From Brachypodium distachyon (Eukaryota; Streptophyta; Magnoliopsida; Poales; Poaceae), in NCBI RefSeq assembly GCF_000005505.3, contig NC_016132.3, positions 41,244,914-41,308,913 of the forward strand: DNA of 64,000 nt, in the 5' to 3' direction. Below are positions 1-11,526 of this stretch, in pieces. The notes beneath the pieces are model-generated. The model was not told where the DNA came from and did not search any database. It saw nothing but the letters and a program-made list of their open reading frames with translations. Within the stretch, counting starts at the first letter, position 1, and every line of letters begins with the position of its first letter. A program made the position numbers and the translations under genes.

Positions 1-631
1 CAATACTTTGAGGAAGGGTTGAGAAGAGCTCGATCTAGGGTTTCACCAAATCAAAAGTTGATTCCCCTCATTTTCCTTGGTGTATTTTGTTACTCTTAGG
101 ATTTTCGGATCCCTAGCCAGAAGGTGTCTCGTCAAGACTTCCAATCTTGTGAGGAGGTGCTTGAGGATTCGGGAAGAAGCCTCCAATCAAGTTGTGGATT
201 TGTGCCCTTCTCCTTGTTTGTAAAGGTTCGGCGTTCGACTTCAAGGAAGCCATTAGTGGAACTCACCTCGCCATTGTGGTGTTGTGAGAGGAGAATAGAG
301 TGAGCCTTTGTGGTGCCTCTACCTTTGTGGAAGAGCACTCCTCCAAACGGAGACATACACCTCCCCAAAAGGTGGAACTCCGAAGTAAATCCCCGTCTCC
401 CGTGTGGTATCCTTCTTGCCCCTTTACTTACTTGTTTTACTTCATTGTCTATCCTTTGCTTCGGCTAGTGCTTCGGCTATTGCACTTCATACTAGGGTTA
501 CATTACCTTTAGAGAATCTAGTAAACCCTAGGATTAATTGTTTGTATCTTTCAAGAAAAAAAAAAGAAAAGTAAATTTGTTAGTCGCCTATTCACCCCTC
601 CCCTCTAGCTGACCATACCGATCTTTCAGCA
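1..631 (+). repeat. Partial LTR, same family as the copia element at 2481-12734, opposite orientation
   Basis: Read on the plus strand, this stretch matches the reverse complement of the LTR at 2481-3604. Shared landmarks are the 'gggtttcaccaa' block near 40, the 'agtggaactcacc' block near 255, the 'tagtcgcctattcacccc' block near 580, and the end 'ccgatctttcagca' at 618-631 (the 2481 LTR begins tgttgaaagatcgg). Its upstream part lies outside the window. No tRNA primer-binding site follows position 631, so it is a solo LTR or a 3' LTR rather than a 5' LTR. The similarity is clear but visibly diverged. Confidence 0.75.
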
Positions 632-644
632 AGGCGAGTCAATC

Positions 645-1798
645 ATGGCCGACATGATCAACGACGGCTCCCAGCACGCCCAATACACCTACAACCAATA
701 ATAAGAGGCTTACGCCGGTGAGGATGACGAAGAGTGAGAAGAATGGGTCGACAGGACAGAGGAGCCCGCCGTCGCTGAGCCGAGGGGGAAGAAGAAGTCG
801 GTGGCCGAGAAGAAGAAGGCCGGGGGCGGAGGCCGAGGCCCCAAATAGACCTCTAAGGAAGACGAGTGCCTCGCCGAAGCTTGGAAGGTCATGAGCATGG
901 ATCCCTTCACCGGCGTGAATCAAAATGCCAACACCGATTGGAGGTGGGTCAAGGCGGCGTATGATGAGCGTCGGGTTGTCGATCGGGAGTTCACGATGTT
1001 GACCCACGATCGCAATGAGTCCGGCATGTCGCACCGAGGAGGCATGATCCAACAAGAGTGCAACAAATGGCACGGCATTCAAGAAGAGGTGTGCCGGCGA
1101 CCCCAAAGCGGCAGCATCTCCCACGATCAGGTAAGCCAGCGTCTTTTTTCGGCGATTTTACATTTGCCGCCCGGGGTCTTGTAGATGGTCGCCATGTTCA
1201 CTGCCTACCGAGAAGACAATGACGACATCGAGTTCAATTTCATCCACGTTTTGTAAGAATTGAAACATGCGACAAGTGGATGGAGGCGCGGAATGCTCTC
1301 TCCAAGTCTGGCACCTACGACCGGAAAGCCGCTCCTTCGGTGGCATCGGAAGGCCGGCCCATCGGCCACAAGAAGGCAAAGGCAATGAGGGATGCCGCGC
1401 TGGCCACGGAGCGTCTCTACACATGCATCGAGAAGCGCATGTCCGACGCCGCTGCAAGAGCAGCGAAGAGGGAGAGGGTCACGGCGTCACGGTGGGTGAT
1501 GGTGATCAAGAAGCAAGATGACAAGCTTGAGATCCTCAAGGCGAATGTCGTGGCGAAGAAGAGGCGGGATGACTTGTTGATCTTGACATGCGACACCACC
1601 GGCATGGACGCCGAGGTGAAGGCGTGGACGACGGCTAGTGCAGGCTCATTTTGGCCGAAGCGAGAGCGCCGGTGTCGGCGCCCGACACAGCAGCACCAGC
1701 CCCCTCTACTCCGTCGGCGCCATCACCGCCCGAAAAAGCAACTCCGGCCACTTCTACACCACCGCGAGCTCGGAAGTGCCATCAACACCGGTAGATGA
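645..1798 (+). pseudogene. Decayed PIF/Harbinger-associated ORF (NAM-associated / Myb-like DNA-binding type)
   Basis: The frame starting at 645 reads MADMIND and then an acidic/basic stretch with several stops. It continues into DECLAEAWKVMSMDP, a block with a conserved W and HDRNESGMSHR. That exon ends at 1130 before GTAAGC, and a 54-bp GT-AG segment (1131-1184) precedes MVAMFTAYREDNDD. A one-base frameshift near 1255-1262 is needed to reach the 1280-1798 frame (MEARNALSKSGTYD, then an AAKRE- and IKKQDDKLEILK-type coiled segment). This organisation is typical of the accessory ORF of grass PIF/Harbinger transposons, often named NAM-associated or 'GST T3-like' in databases. I recognise the family from its motifs; no transposase ORF or TIRs were found here. 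Stops and the frameshift make it non-functional. Confidence 0.6.
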
Positions 1799-2480
1799 CG
1801 AAGGGGCCGAGTGATTTCACTTTATTTAAGTTTGATGTTATTTTGATCGCCGAAACTTGTGATGAATTTGGGCGATTTGGTGATTCGTGCTGGCCTGTGA
1901 AGTGGCCGCCCCCTCGTCGATGATGAGTGCCCTAGCTCCCTTCCACCTTGGAGGACCCCTCGTCGGCAGTCAACCTCAACATCGGCCTCGAAGAGCAACA
2001 CAAGGACACCACCTGCAAGCTCCATGCATGAGGGAAGGAACGCATTGACTCGGTGTTCCGCAACCTGCGTAGCATCCATCTGGCAGAGAAGGAGCCCCCC
2101 TCTCCACTTCATCGACATGATCCCCAAGGCCAAGAATGAGAAGACCATGCAGTACTGCCTAGAAAAGGCTTCCCACATGTTCAGGACCACGCCTTGCGAT
2201 GTTGGGCTCAAGGACAGTGGCATGCCAGGGCCTACCCCGCTGCAGCACCTCTAGATGTTTGGCGGCCATGTCGGGTGAACCCAACCAACCTAGCATCGGA
2301 GAGCACCGGTACCCCATGATCGGGCCAGAGAACATGGCTGCAACCCTTGTCTATGGTTTGTTAAAGCCGTCAGACCCCTGCACCCTAGCCAAGTTTGTAG
2401 GGCCCATATGTGTTTGGGAAGTTTGTATTTTGTTGTGTTTCCCTTCTACCCACTAGGGCTTTTGCAACCTTAAGCTTCCC
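1799..2480. other. No recognisable gene; decayed repeat
   Basis: Moderately GC-rich sequence between the decayed Harbinger-type ORF and the copia LTR. One short open frame (2024-2254) matches no family I know. It is probably the rest of the older element. Confidence 0.4.
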
Positions 2481-3604
2481 TGTTGAAAGATCGGTATGGT
2501 CGGCTAGAGGGGGGGTGAATAGGCGACTACCAAATTTTACTTTTTATTTTTATTTTTATTTTCTTGAAAGATACAAAGCACTTAATCCTAGGGTTTGCTA
2601 GATTTCTAAAGTGAATGCAACCCTAGTATGAAATGCAATAGCCAAAGCAACAATAGATAGCAAGAATGTAAAAGGGAAAAGATACACGCGAAGACGAAGA
2701 TTTCACCGGAGTTCCACCTATTGGGGTCAGTGTACGTCTCCATTTGGAGGAGTGCTCTGCCACAAAGGTAGAGACGTCACGATGGCTCACTCTATTCTCC
2801 AACTCACCACACCACAAAGGTGGGATGAGCTCTCACAACACCACAAAGGTGAGGTGAGTTTCACTAGTGGCTTCCTTGGGGGCAAAGTCCAAACCCTTAC
2901 AAACTTGACCGGGGCTAGAAACCAATTGGAGGCTCCCAATCCAATCCCCGAGCTCCTCACACCAAGGGAGAGCTCAAGGCAACCGCTTCCGTCTAGGGCT
3001 TCCAAAAGCCCAAGAGAAACGAAATTCACAAGAGAAACAAGGGGAATCAACTTTGTGACTTGGTGAAACCCTAAATCTAGCTCTTGTCCTCCAATCCTCA
3101 AAGAATCAACAAGGGGGAAGCTCTATGGAGGGAGATCTTTTGGTGCCTGTGTTTGCCCAGTTCCGGCTCAACCTCCTGAAATCCATATAGGATTCCAGTA
3201 GCATCACGGAGCTGGTCCGGAGGTAGGGTGGAAGTTCCGGTTGCCCGGAACTCCACCGGAACTTCCGGACCTGGGCAAACACAGGCACCACAGCTAGATT
3301 AAGAAAATTGTTGTCTCACTTTTTGGTAGGCTTTATGTGGGTGCAAGATGTATGTTTGTGTACGTGAAAAGCGATTCACCCATTACCTTCCCATGTGGAC
3401 TCCCTCTTAATAGTACGGAGTTCCTACGACTCAATACATGAAAAAGCTAGCCGCTAAACTCCACTACGCTTCTTTTCCAAACTTGAGGGCATCGAATCGT
3501 TTTGCGCCAATTGATATCAAATCTGAAAAAACTTAACGCACGATTAGTCCACACAACGCGTTGTCCTCACCACCAAAACCACTTAGGAGAGAAATGCCCT
3601 TTCA
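2481..3604 (-). repeat. 3' LTR of the copia element
   Basis: Begins tgttgaaaga and ends ccctttca in window orientation (TG...CA on the coding strand of the element). Matches 11527-12734 almost base for base over long blocks. It keeps the outer 46-50 bp that the other LTR lacks. It lacks about 145 bp present at roughly 12138-12285 of the other LTR, and at that place carries a 20-bp inverted copy of sequence found 110 bp further on (3141-3160 versus 3271-3290). Confidence 0.85.
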
Positions 3605-3618
3605 ATCTCCCCTTTTTG
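3605..3618 (-). promoter_or_regulatory. Polypurine tract of the copia element
   Basis: The minus strand reads ccaaaaaggggagat immediately before the 3' LTR. This is the expected position and composition of the plus-strand primer of an LTR retrotransposon. Confidence 0.7.
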
Positions 3619-4308
3619 GTGAATGATGACAACACAAAGATTTGCATAAAGATAAGCAATTAAACTAGATGTAAAAGGAATACAAAATATAGACGAGCTC
3701 CCCCTAGGTGTATGCACCAAATAATTTTGCATGATATGCAAAGTGCACATACCTTAGGATCAACACTCCCCCTAAATTTTGTAAACCAATACCTCAATTG
3801 CAAAGGATTAAAGATACAACTATAAGCTCTCTCAAGAGTAAGAGGATTCATTCATTCAAAGATTAGAGCAATACCTCACAAGGCATATCAACATTGAATG
3901 AAACCTTTTGCAATGAGATCATGTGGTGGAGCATAAGCTACAAGGGCACAAACACAAACTTCTCCACACATGATAAGTAAGACATGATGTATAACAAATA
4001 AGCAAACTACCATAGCAAGTCAATGTGCAAATAGGCATGAAGCACAAATCCATAAGACTAGCTATTACACACATCACTCCAAATAGTTATCAAGTTTTAC
4101 TCAAACCACGATAAAGTAGCTCACAACAAAGTAATTAAGTTCACAAGCACATAAGACCAAAGACGGCAATAAAGAAACAAGCTTGTGACTTCAAACACTT
4201 CCCATGCAAATCCAACGCTCCTAAGACTCTCCGTCTCACTACACTCTCCCCCTTTGGCATCAAGACACCAAAAAGGGAGGAAAGTCCCAAGAGGGAAAAG
4301 CAAACAAA

Positions 4309-5790
4309 TCACTCGGAGTCTTCTTCTTCCTCTTCTTCTGCTTCTATTTCTTCTTCTTCTTCGGATGCTTCATCATCCTCATTACCACTAGCAGCGGGTA
4401 ACTCATCTTCGACTGGAGAAGGAAAGTGGCCATCATCTCGTTCCCGATTTCCATGGGATGACTTCCATGCGACAAAGTCCTCATCCTCTGACACGGAGGA
4501 GACATCCTCAGCTCCAAGGGTCTTCAAGATGGCATTTTGCTTGCGAAGAATGCGGTGATTGTCCTTGTAGTTCTTGTACACCTTCTGCTCCATGGATTTC
4601 TACATACAAAAGACTTTCCGAATCTTAGCAATCCATCCTTCCTTCTTGCCTGGGAGAGAGGGGCTAGAAGAGGGAGCATAATCAAAATCCATGGGGTCTT
4701 CCTCCTCATCATCGGTGTCAACCGTGTCGCCAAACCGCGGTGCAAGGTGCTTCTTCTTCTTCAACTTCTTGATGTGGTGAGGCTCATAGGTCATATCGGC
4801 AAGCTTGTGAGCCTTGGCTAGGATTAGCTTCATGATGAATGGGGCATATGGAGGAACTCTCCTAGAGACAATGGCAAAGTTCAACTCATGCCAAATGTAA
4901 TCCATCACATCCAATGGTTCTTCACCATGCCTTCTCAAATGGGTTTGGAGCATGAGATCCACCCCATATCCATGAATCTCATCGGAATTCCCTGTCTTGC
5001 AAGCAATGGTCTCACAGTAAATGCGTTGCAAGATGTCATAGGTAGGCTTCAAGTACTTGGTTGCCCCTGGAATGGCCCTTCCCTCAAGATAGAGAGGCTT
5101 CAAAACCTTCTTGTCATACGGATTGGGAATATCATGAATGCGAAAGCCTGACGGTGTGCAATGTCCAGCATCGGGATAACCAAGGATAGCAACAAACTCA
5201 GCCTAGGTGGCGTTAACTTGGCGATTAAGAGTCATCCATGTCATCCTTCTCACATTGTCTGCATCATTCTCCTCTAGGTGCACCGTGGCATAGAATTGAG
5301 CCACGAGATACTCATTGAACTGTTGATTCACTTGCATGATGGGAAGAAGCTTCAAAGTATTGCAAATGGCAAGTGCATCTCCAAAATAATCCATGTCATC
5401 TTCCATAGCCTTCACATTGATGGTGCACTGAGGCACAACCTTGTTGACCGGAGTCATGTAAACTTCTTCAAAGAGACGAATCTGAAAAGTGTTGTGGAAG
5501 TTGTCATCTTAAATGTTTTCTTCTTGAGGAATGGTGTAAGGGTTCCTACGCCTCTCAACCGTAAACACTTGTTGAGGCCACTTCTTGATAGCATAGGCTT
5601 TCCTTACTTTCCTTGACGGGCGGCTGCCTTTGATCTCTGCACTTTGGGCATGGGGCGCTCCCGCTCAGCCCGGATGATCTCCGCCTTGCGCTTATTGGAA
5701 AGCCATGGAGGCGGTGAGGGAACCTTGGCCTTGCCTTTGCCCTTCTTGCTAGAGCTTGCACCTCCCGAGACAAGAATAAAGATACGATGG
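4309..5790 (-). pseudogene. Additional ORF behind pol (position of Sirevirus env-like/aORF)
   Basis: Three open frames, 5457-5203, 5103-4600 and 4593-4309, all lie in one reading frame. They are separated only by single stop codons, one being a TAG at about 5200 where a Trp codon is likely. The same frame extends upstream past a TAA near 5508 to about 5610, and a one-base slip then links it to a basic N-terminal segment near 5790. The product would be roughly 480 residues: a basic, proline-containing N-terminus, a globular middle (motifs LEGRAIPGATKYL and HGYGVDLMLQTH), and a C-terminus ending in a long Glu/Asp run. I know similar proteins from grass retroelements as 'putative plant transposon protein', but cannot name a function. 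It is broken by at least three stops. Confidence 0.6.
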
Positions 5791-5829
5791 ACAAGAGATA
5801 AGTGCTCAGGAATTAAGGATCAATAATAG

Positions 5830-6925
5830 ATTATATGGATGCAAAACTTATGCTGACAAATCGCTCCAGGTCCGGAAGTTCCAGTCCAGGGGCGAAAGTT
5901 CCGCTGGTCACGGTAATGGAACTACCGAATCCGGATCAATGTGCCAACATAGTTAGAAATCCATGCAATCTAGTCAATCAACCCTACATAGGCAATGGAA
6001 TCCACCACAAATTTTCCCTAATTTCTCTCAAACACAAGGATTTGAAACCAAACCCTAGAGGGAAGGAGAGGAGGCAATACCGGTCCGTCCCATGGTGGAG
6101 ATCAAGGGGAACAGTCCCCACGGAGCAGATCGGGAGGAGGCCGGAGGTCCCGGCGGATCCAAGCGAAGCTTGGTGAAGTTCTTCGGGTTCGGTGGAGAGC
6201 AAGAGAGAGAGGGGGGTCGGGGCCGAGTGGGGAAGAAACTCTCCAACTCGGGTCGGTCCCCCCCACTTAACGGTTCGCTCCAGGGCCGGAAGTTTCGCCG
6301 AAGGCCTTAACTTCCGGGTACCCGGAACATCCGCCGCCCTTTCGGCCCAACCTCCGCAAAACGCACCATGATACTAGTAGCATCACGGAGGTGCTACGGA
6401 GGTAGGCCGGAAGTTCCGGCTAACCGGAGGTCGGCCGGAAGTTCCGCCGATCCCAGAAAAATTCCAATGTGTCAAAGGATAGGAAATTTTGAGCATAAGA
6501 GAATGAAATTGGTATAGATAAGATTGGCCTGGGTTGGATTATTACACAAAGGGTGATACATATGGATGTATACACTCACTCTTGCAAGATGCAAATTGAA
6601 ATACCAAGAGATGAGTGCTTTCCAATAATAAGCATATAATGTCATAATTGACCATATAAAAGGATTTGCAAGGTATTAGAAGAAATCAACCTCACAAGAG
6701 TGAGGGCGGTGGCCTAGGCCACCATATTTGAGTATGTATGAGCTTGACACCGAGAATATAGATTCTTGGGCTCAAGACTCAAAACTCACATTGAAGCTCA
6801 ATGTATAAAATTAATGTTAGCATAGTAAGAGTAACATTTGCCCATGAATTGAGCAATGCTCCTCCTACGTCCATGCGCGCATCCAAACTAGACAAATGTT
6901 AGCCGTGGGTACGGGTGCAAGTTTA
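5830..6925. other. Internal non-coding region of the copia element with CCGGAAGTTCC repeats
   Basis: Lies between RNase H and the extra ORF. It contains several copies of the palindromic core ttccgg/ccggaagttccg (around 5870-5905, 6288-6330 and 6405-6450). A block near 6375-6420 (tagtagcatcacggag followed by cggaggtagg) closely matches LTR positions 3197-3235 and 12343-12375. No coding capacity was seen. Short open frames at 5835-6310 are not conserved with anything I know. Confidence 0.55.
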
Positions 6926-8444
6926 TCAAACCACAACACTAAAATCTAGGATATTTAGCTCATGCCTTAACTCCCGAAATCTTGCTTCATCAATTCGCTT
7001 CATGAAAATATCCGCTAGTTGCTTACCAGTGGCAACATAAGAGAGATCAACATCACCACGGGCCACATGCTCTCGAATGAAATGATGACGAATCCCAATA
7101 TGCTTCGTGCTATGTTGGCACGGGGTTGCACTCTCATTGTCACATAAAAGAGGCACACTGTCACAAGTGATTCCATAGTCCAACAATGTTTGTCTCATCC
7201 ATAATAATTGTGCACAACAACTTGCGGCGGCTATATACTCGGCTTCCGTCGTGGAGAGAGAAATACAATTTTGCTTCTTAGAAAACCAACTCACCAAAGA
7301 CCTACCAAGAAGTTGGCACGTTCCGGAAGTTGACTTCTTATCCACTTTGTCTCCCGCCCAATCCGAATCCGAATATCCCATGAGCTTGAAACTTGATCCT
7401 TTAGGATACCATAAACCAAAGTTTGGGGTATGAACCAAATATATCTAAAGATTCTTTTGACCGCCACTAAGTGGCATTCTTTTGGTGCGGATTGATATCT
7501 TGCACAAATACCTACACTCAATATAATATCTGGTCTAGATGCACAAAGGTAAAGCAAAGAACCAATCATATAACGATATACCTTTTGATCCACATCTTTA
7601 CCATTGGGATCGAGATCAAGAGAGCTTGATGTAGGCATTGGGGTATTGGCACTCTTGGCATCATGCATCTTAAATCTCTTTAGCATATATTGGGTGTATT
7701 TGGTTTGATTAATAAAGATTTCTCCTCTCAATTACTTGATTTCAAATCCAAGTAAGAACTCCAATTTACCCATCATAGACATCTCAAACTTTTCGGTCAT
7801 TAGCTTAGCAAATTGATCATTGAACACACCATTAGTAGAACCAAATATGATGTCATCAACATATAGTTGACATATAAACAAATCACCACCAACCATCTTA
7901 GTAAAAAAAGTGGGGTCAATTACCTCAATTTCAAAGTCACGTCCACTAGTAGCTCTTTTAGGTGCTCATACCAAGCTCGTGGTGCTTGTTTGAGACCATA
8001 AAGGGCTTTATCAAGTTTGCATACGTGGTTAGGAAATTGAGGGTCCTCAAACCCCGGTGGTTGTTTGATATACACCAACTCATTTAGTGGAGCATTTAGA
8101 AATGCACTTTTCACATCCATTTGTTGCAAAGTAATGTCATGATGCGACGCATATGCAAGCAAGATATGAATAGATTCAAGGCGAGCAACGGGAGCGAAAG
8201 TTTCACCGTAGTCAATACACTCGACTTGGGAGAAACCTTGAGCCACCAATCTTGCCTTGTTCCTTGTCACTTGTCCAAGTGCATCTTCCTATTCTTGAAT
8301 ATCCATTTGGTGCCAATGACATTCTTGCAATCTTTTGGTCTTTCCACCGATGACCATACTCTATTGCGCTCGAAGTTATTCAACTCTTCATGCATGGCAT
8401 TAAGCCAATCCGGATCCTCTAGTGCTTCTTGTACTTTTTGGGGC
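6926..8444 (-). pseudogene. Copia reverse transcriptase and RNase H, disrupted
   Basis: The minus strand encodes an RVT_2-type reverse transcriptase. It starts near 8440 (VEPQKVQEALEDPDW), continues with IGTKWIFK and KARLVAQGFSQ (8270 frame, QQMDVKSAFLNAPL), then the catalytic YVDD box near 7858, followed by the C-terminal RT segment (7731-7291). Copia RNase H follows (7438-6926, with SDSDWAGD and LSTTEAEYIA). At least three frame changes are needed (around 8270, 7920 and 7430), and there is a stop near 7735. The RT-RNase H order is standard for copia. It cannot make an active enzyme as it stands. Confidence 0.85.
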
Positions 8445-8894
8445 TCAACCTTTGAGGATACTCTGCAAAGATCTCATATTAACATGGGCTAGACGGCGAT
8501 GCCATAGCCAACCCACATCAACTTTAGCCATTAGACATGTTTCTTCTCTAGTGGGTTTCTTACCGAAATTTACCACATAGAGACCATTTTCCACATATCC
8601 AACAAAGGCTACTTTAAGAGTCTTGCTCCACAAAAGGGTCACACTAGTTGTGCCAAAGAAGGAATAAAAACCGATATGTGAAAGTTAAAGTACCGAAAGT
8701 AAATTGTATGAAAGGGACTCAACAAGCATGACATTCTCAATGGATGTATCCGGAGAAATGACAACATTGCCTAGACCCAATACCGTTGATTGTGAATCTC
8801 CAAATATAACTTGCTTGGACCTTGATGTACTCATTTTGGCGTGCACAAGCAATTCTTTGCTCCCGGTCATATGATTAGTGCATCCACTATCCAC
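8445..8894 (-). pseudogene. Copia protease and gag-pre-integrase, integrase core deleted
   Basis: The frame 8894-8685 opens with DSGCTNHMTG, the aspartic protease active-site motif of copia elements. The frame 8642-8445 holds the gag-pre-integrase motif (LWHRRLAHVNMRSL). Immediately after, near 8446, the sequence jumps to the start of reverse transcriptase. The zinc-binding and D,D35E catalytic region of integrase, normally several hundred residues, is therefore absent. This is an internal deletion of this copy. Confidence 0.8.
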
Positions 8895-8932
8895 TATCCA
8901 TGAAGATCTACCGAAAGCAACCTCCTACAAGT

Positions 8933-11482
8933 TTAAGCTTTGGTTTTAGGTACCCATCTTTGAATGGGTCCTTTAGCGTTATCAATAAGGGTCTTAGGAA
9001 CCCAAATAGACCAATGAACATATTCATAAGGAGAACCAACAAATTTGGCATAAACATGCCCATCATTAGTACGACAAAGAACATATGAGGGATTGAAATC
9101 TCCGGCACTATTATCATAGGTGGCCTTGACACCCTTCTTGTTCTTTGGCTTCTCCTTGGCCACCTCCCCTTCCTTCACAAAATAAACATTAGTGCGGGGA
9201 GGAGCCTTGGCCTTCTTCTTGTTGTTGCTCTTCTCATTGGGGTTATACCCAATTCCCTCCAATCCAAAGGCTTTTCTATGATCATTCAAAAGATCATGGA
9301 GGTTCTTCTCCCCTTGGACGCAAGTGGATAGTCCCTTCTCAAGTTGGGCCTTCAACCTAGCATTCTGCTCAATCATAGATGTATGCTTACAACAAGGATT
9401 AGTTGAAGCATCTTTATCATTACAAATTAATTCCTTAACAAGACTCTTTGAGAGACTTGTACTCACTTGTCAAGGACTTGTGATCATTTCCAAGCTTGTC
9501 ATAAGTCCTCAAGGAGGTTCCTATGACCATACTCAACTTCACAGATCCTAGCATAGTAATCATTAGCAAGGGACTTAGCATTATCATAGGAATTTTTAAC
9601 TTTAGCAAGTTCCTTAGTAAGTGACTCATCAATTGCTTTCCTATTTGCTTGTTCTTCCTCAAGAGCTTTATTAAGCTCCGCAATCTCATGAGCGGCAACG
9701 CACTCAAGTCTTACCTTCTCATCCATGAGCTCATCATGTTCTTCAATACTAGCTTGAGCTTCACCTAATTTTTCCAAGAGGTCCTCAAACCTCTTTTTGG
9801 TCTCACCTTCCAAGCATGCCATGAAGATCTCAAAGTCATTCATGTTATGCTTAACAACACTACTCTCCTCCACACAATCAAATAGAGATAAACTCTTAGG
9901 AATGACATGCTTGGTGGGAGAAGGGATTACCGAAGAGGTCTTGGCCATAAGGCACTTGGGTGAGTGGTTCTTGTTCTCGTTGGGGGAGTCGAAGAGAGAT
10001 GGAAGTGAAGGAGCAATGGCAATGTTTGCCTTCTCCGTGGACTCTTCCTCATCATCATCTTCATTACCTAAAGTGTATTCCTCTTGAACAAGACGCATTC
10101 TTGGTTGCCTCTTCTTTGTTGGCTTCTTGTGAAAGGAGGGCTTGGTCTTCCCCTTAAGGATGAGGCGACCACCATTCTCCTCCTGCTTCTCATAAAATTA
10201 CACTCTGCAACGGAATGGTCATTGTTACCACAATTATAACATTTACGAGATCTTTGACTTTTGGGCTTGGAGCTTGAAGCTCCTTTGTTGTTGTAGTAGT
10301 TGTTGGGGTTGAAAGTGTTGGTCTTGACAAACTTCTTGTTCTTCCAAAAAGCTTGAGCCGCAAGAGCCACGTGATCACTAAACTTATAGTTGCAATTTTC
10401 ATCCGTGATCTCAACTTTCTTCTTGTTGGGGTGCTTCACTTGATGTTGAAGCGGGAGTCACGTTGGCCTTCAATGCAAGGTTTGAGCTTTCTGAGAGAAA
10501 CTTGGCGCGAATGAGGTTGTCCTCGGAGGTCTTCTTGAGAATATCAATAGCCACAAATTCTCCCATCACTTGACTTGGAGTCAAGCTATAGTAGTCCGTT
10601 CTTTGCCTAATCATTGCGGCATGGACCTCTCGGTGTGGGGAGATGGCTTCTATGAATAGACGCTTTATCCATTCATCATTGATGTCACGACTTCCATGGT
10701 CCTTCATCTTGGCTCCAAGAATGATGACTCTCCTATATAGCTCATCTGGAACCTCTCCATCATTCATGAAGAAATTCTTGCATTCATTAATGACCACTTC
10801 AAACTTTGACTTCTTGACACTCTAATTGTTGTCAAAGTGATCACCAATGAGCTTCCAAGCATCTCTAGCGGAATCAACTCCACGAACATAGGTTTTATAC
10901 TCCAAAGGTAGAGTCTTTAGGAGTATTCCAATCGCATGCTCATTGAGTTGATTGTCCACATACTCTCTTGGTGACATTTTCTTGGGATCATACACAAAAT
11001 AACCTTCATCAACAATTCTCCACAACTCCGTTGATGTGCTCTTGAAGTGAGTCCTCATGGAATGAAACCAATCAATGTAGTTAGTAGAGGTTAGCATGGG
11101 GGGATCACCTTGGTGGAAAATTATGGTGACGAGAATTGTAAGGAGGTGGTGAAGCCACATCACTATACAACCCAAATCCGCCCCTACCTTGGGATTTGGT
11201 AGCACTCTCTTCGATAGCCTTAGCTTTTTTACGGGCTTCGGCATCCGAATCTTCCTTAGTCAAATCCACCGCACTTGGTGGCTTGGCATTGACGGATTCG
11301 GTAGTAGAACAAGAGGCTTTGTTAGGTAGGTGCTCACTAATCATTTTGTCCACACTATCTAGAATCACCTTTTGCATGCTATCAAAAAGCAATTTGATGG
11401 ATTTAAAAGTTAGTGGAGCATTATCATCTATCACCTCGGTTTCTTGGGGTTCCATGGTGGGTTCCCCATAATCGCCGGCCAT
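8933..11482 (-). pseudogene. Copia gag (UBN2-type) with zinc knuckle and coiled coil, disrupted
   Basis: The start codon at 11482 lies about 30 bp inside the primer-binding site. The first frame (11482-11105) is a low-complexity N-terminus. The UBN2-type capsid segment follows in another frame (11244-10822, with STNYIDWFHSMRTHFKS and ELWRIVDEGY). It ends in an in-frame TAG at about 10822, after which the same protein continues (10797-10411, DELYRRV). Another shift leads to the CX2CX4HX4C knuckle (CYNCGNNDHSVAEC, near 10220) and a long helical coiled-coil linker (10098-9499, 9466-8933, rich in Glu, Lys and Ala). Large gag with a coiled coil is typical of Sireviruses (established knowledge). 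At least four lesions are visible. Confidence 0.8.
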
Positions 11483-11511
11483 ACTCTTAAGAGCGGTAAA
11501 GCCCTAATTAA

Positions 11512-11526
11512 GACGAGGCTCTGATA
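11512..11526 (-). promoter_or_regulatory. Primer-binding site (initiator tRNA-Met type)
   Basis: The minus strand reads tatcagagcctcgtc. This matches the common plant copia PBS (tggtatcagagc) except that the leading TGG is missing. It directly abuts the truncated LTR end. Confidence 0.75.

Noticed and set aside
639..1124. 161-codon minus-strand open frame
   Set aside because: Shadow of the plus-strand Harbinger-type ORF; its Leu/Gly-rich translation has no motif.
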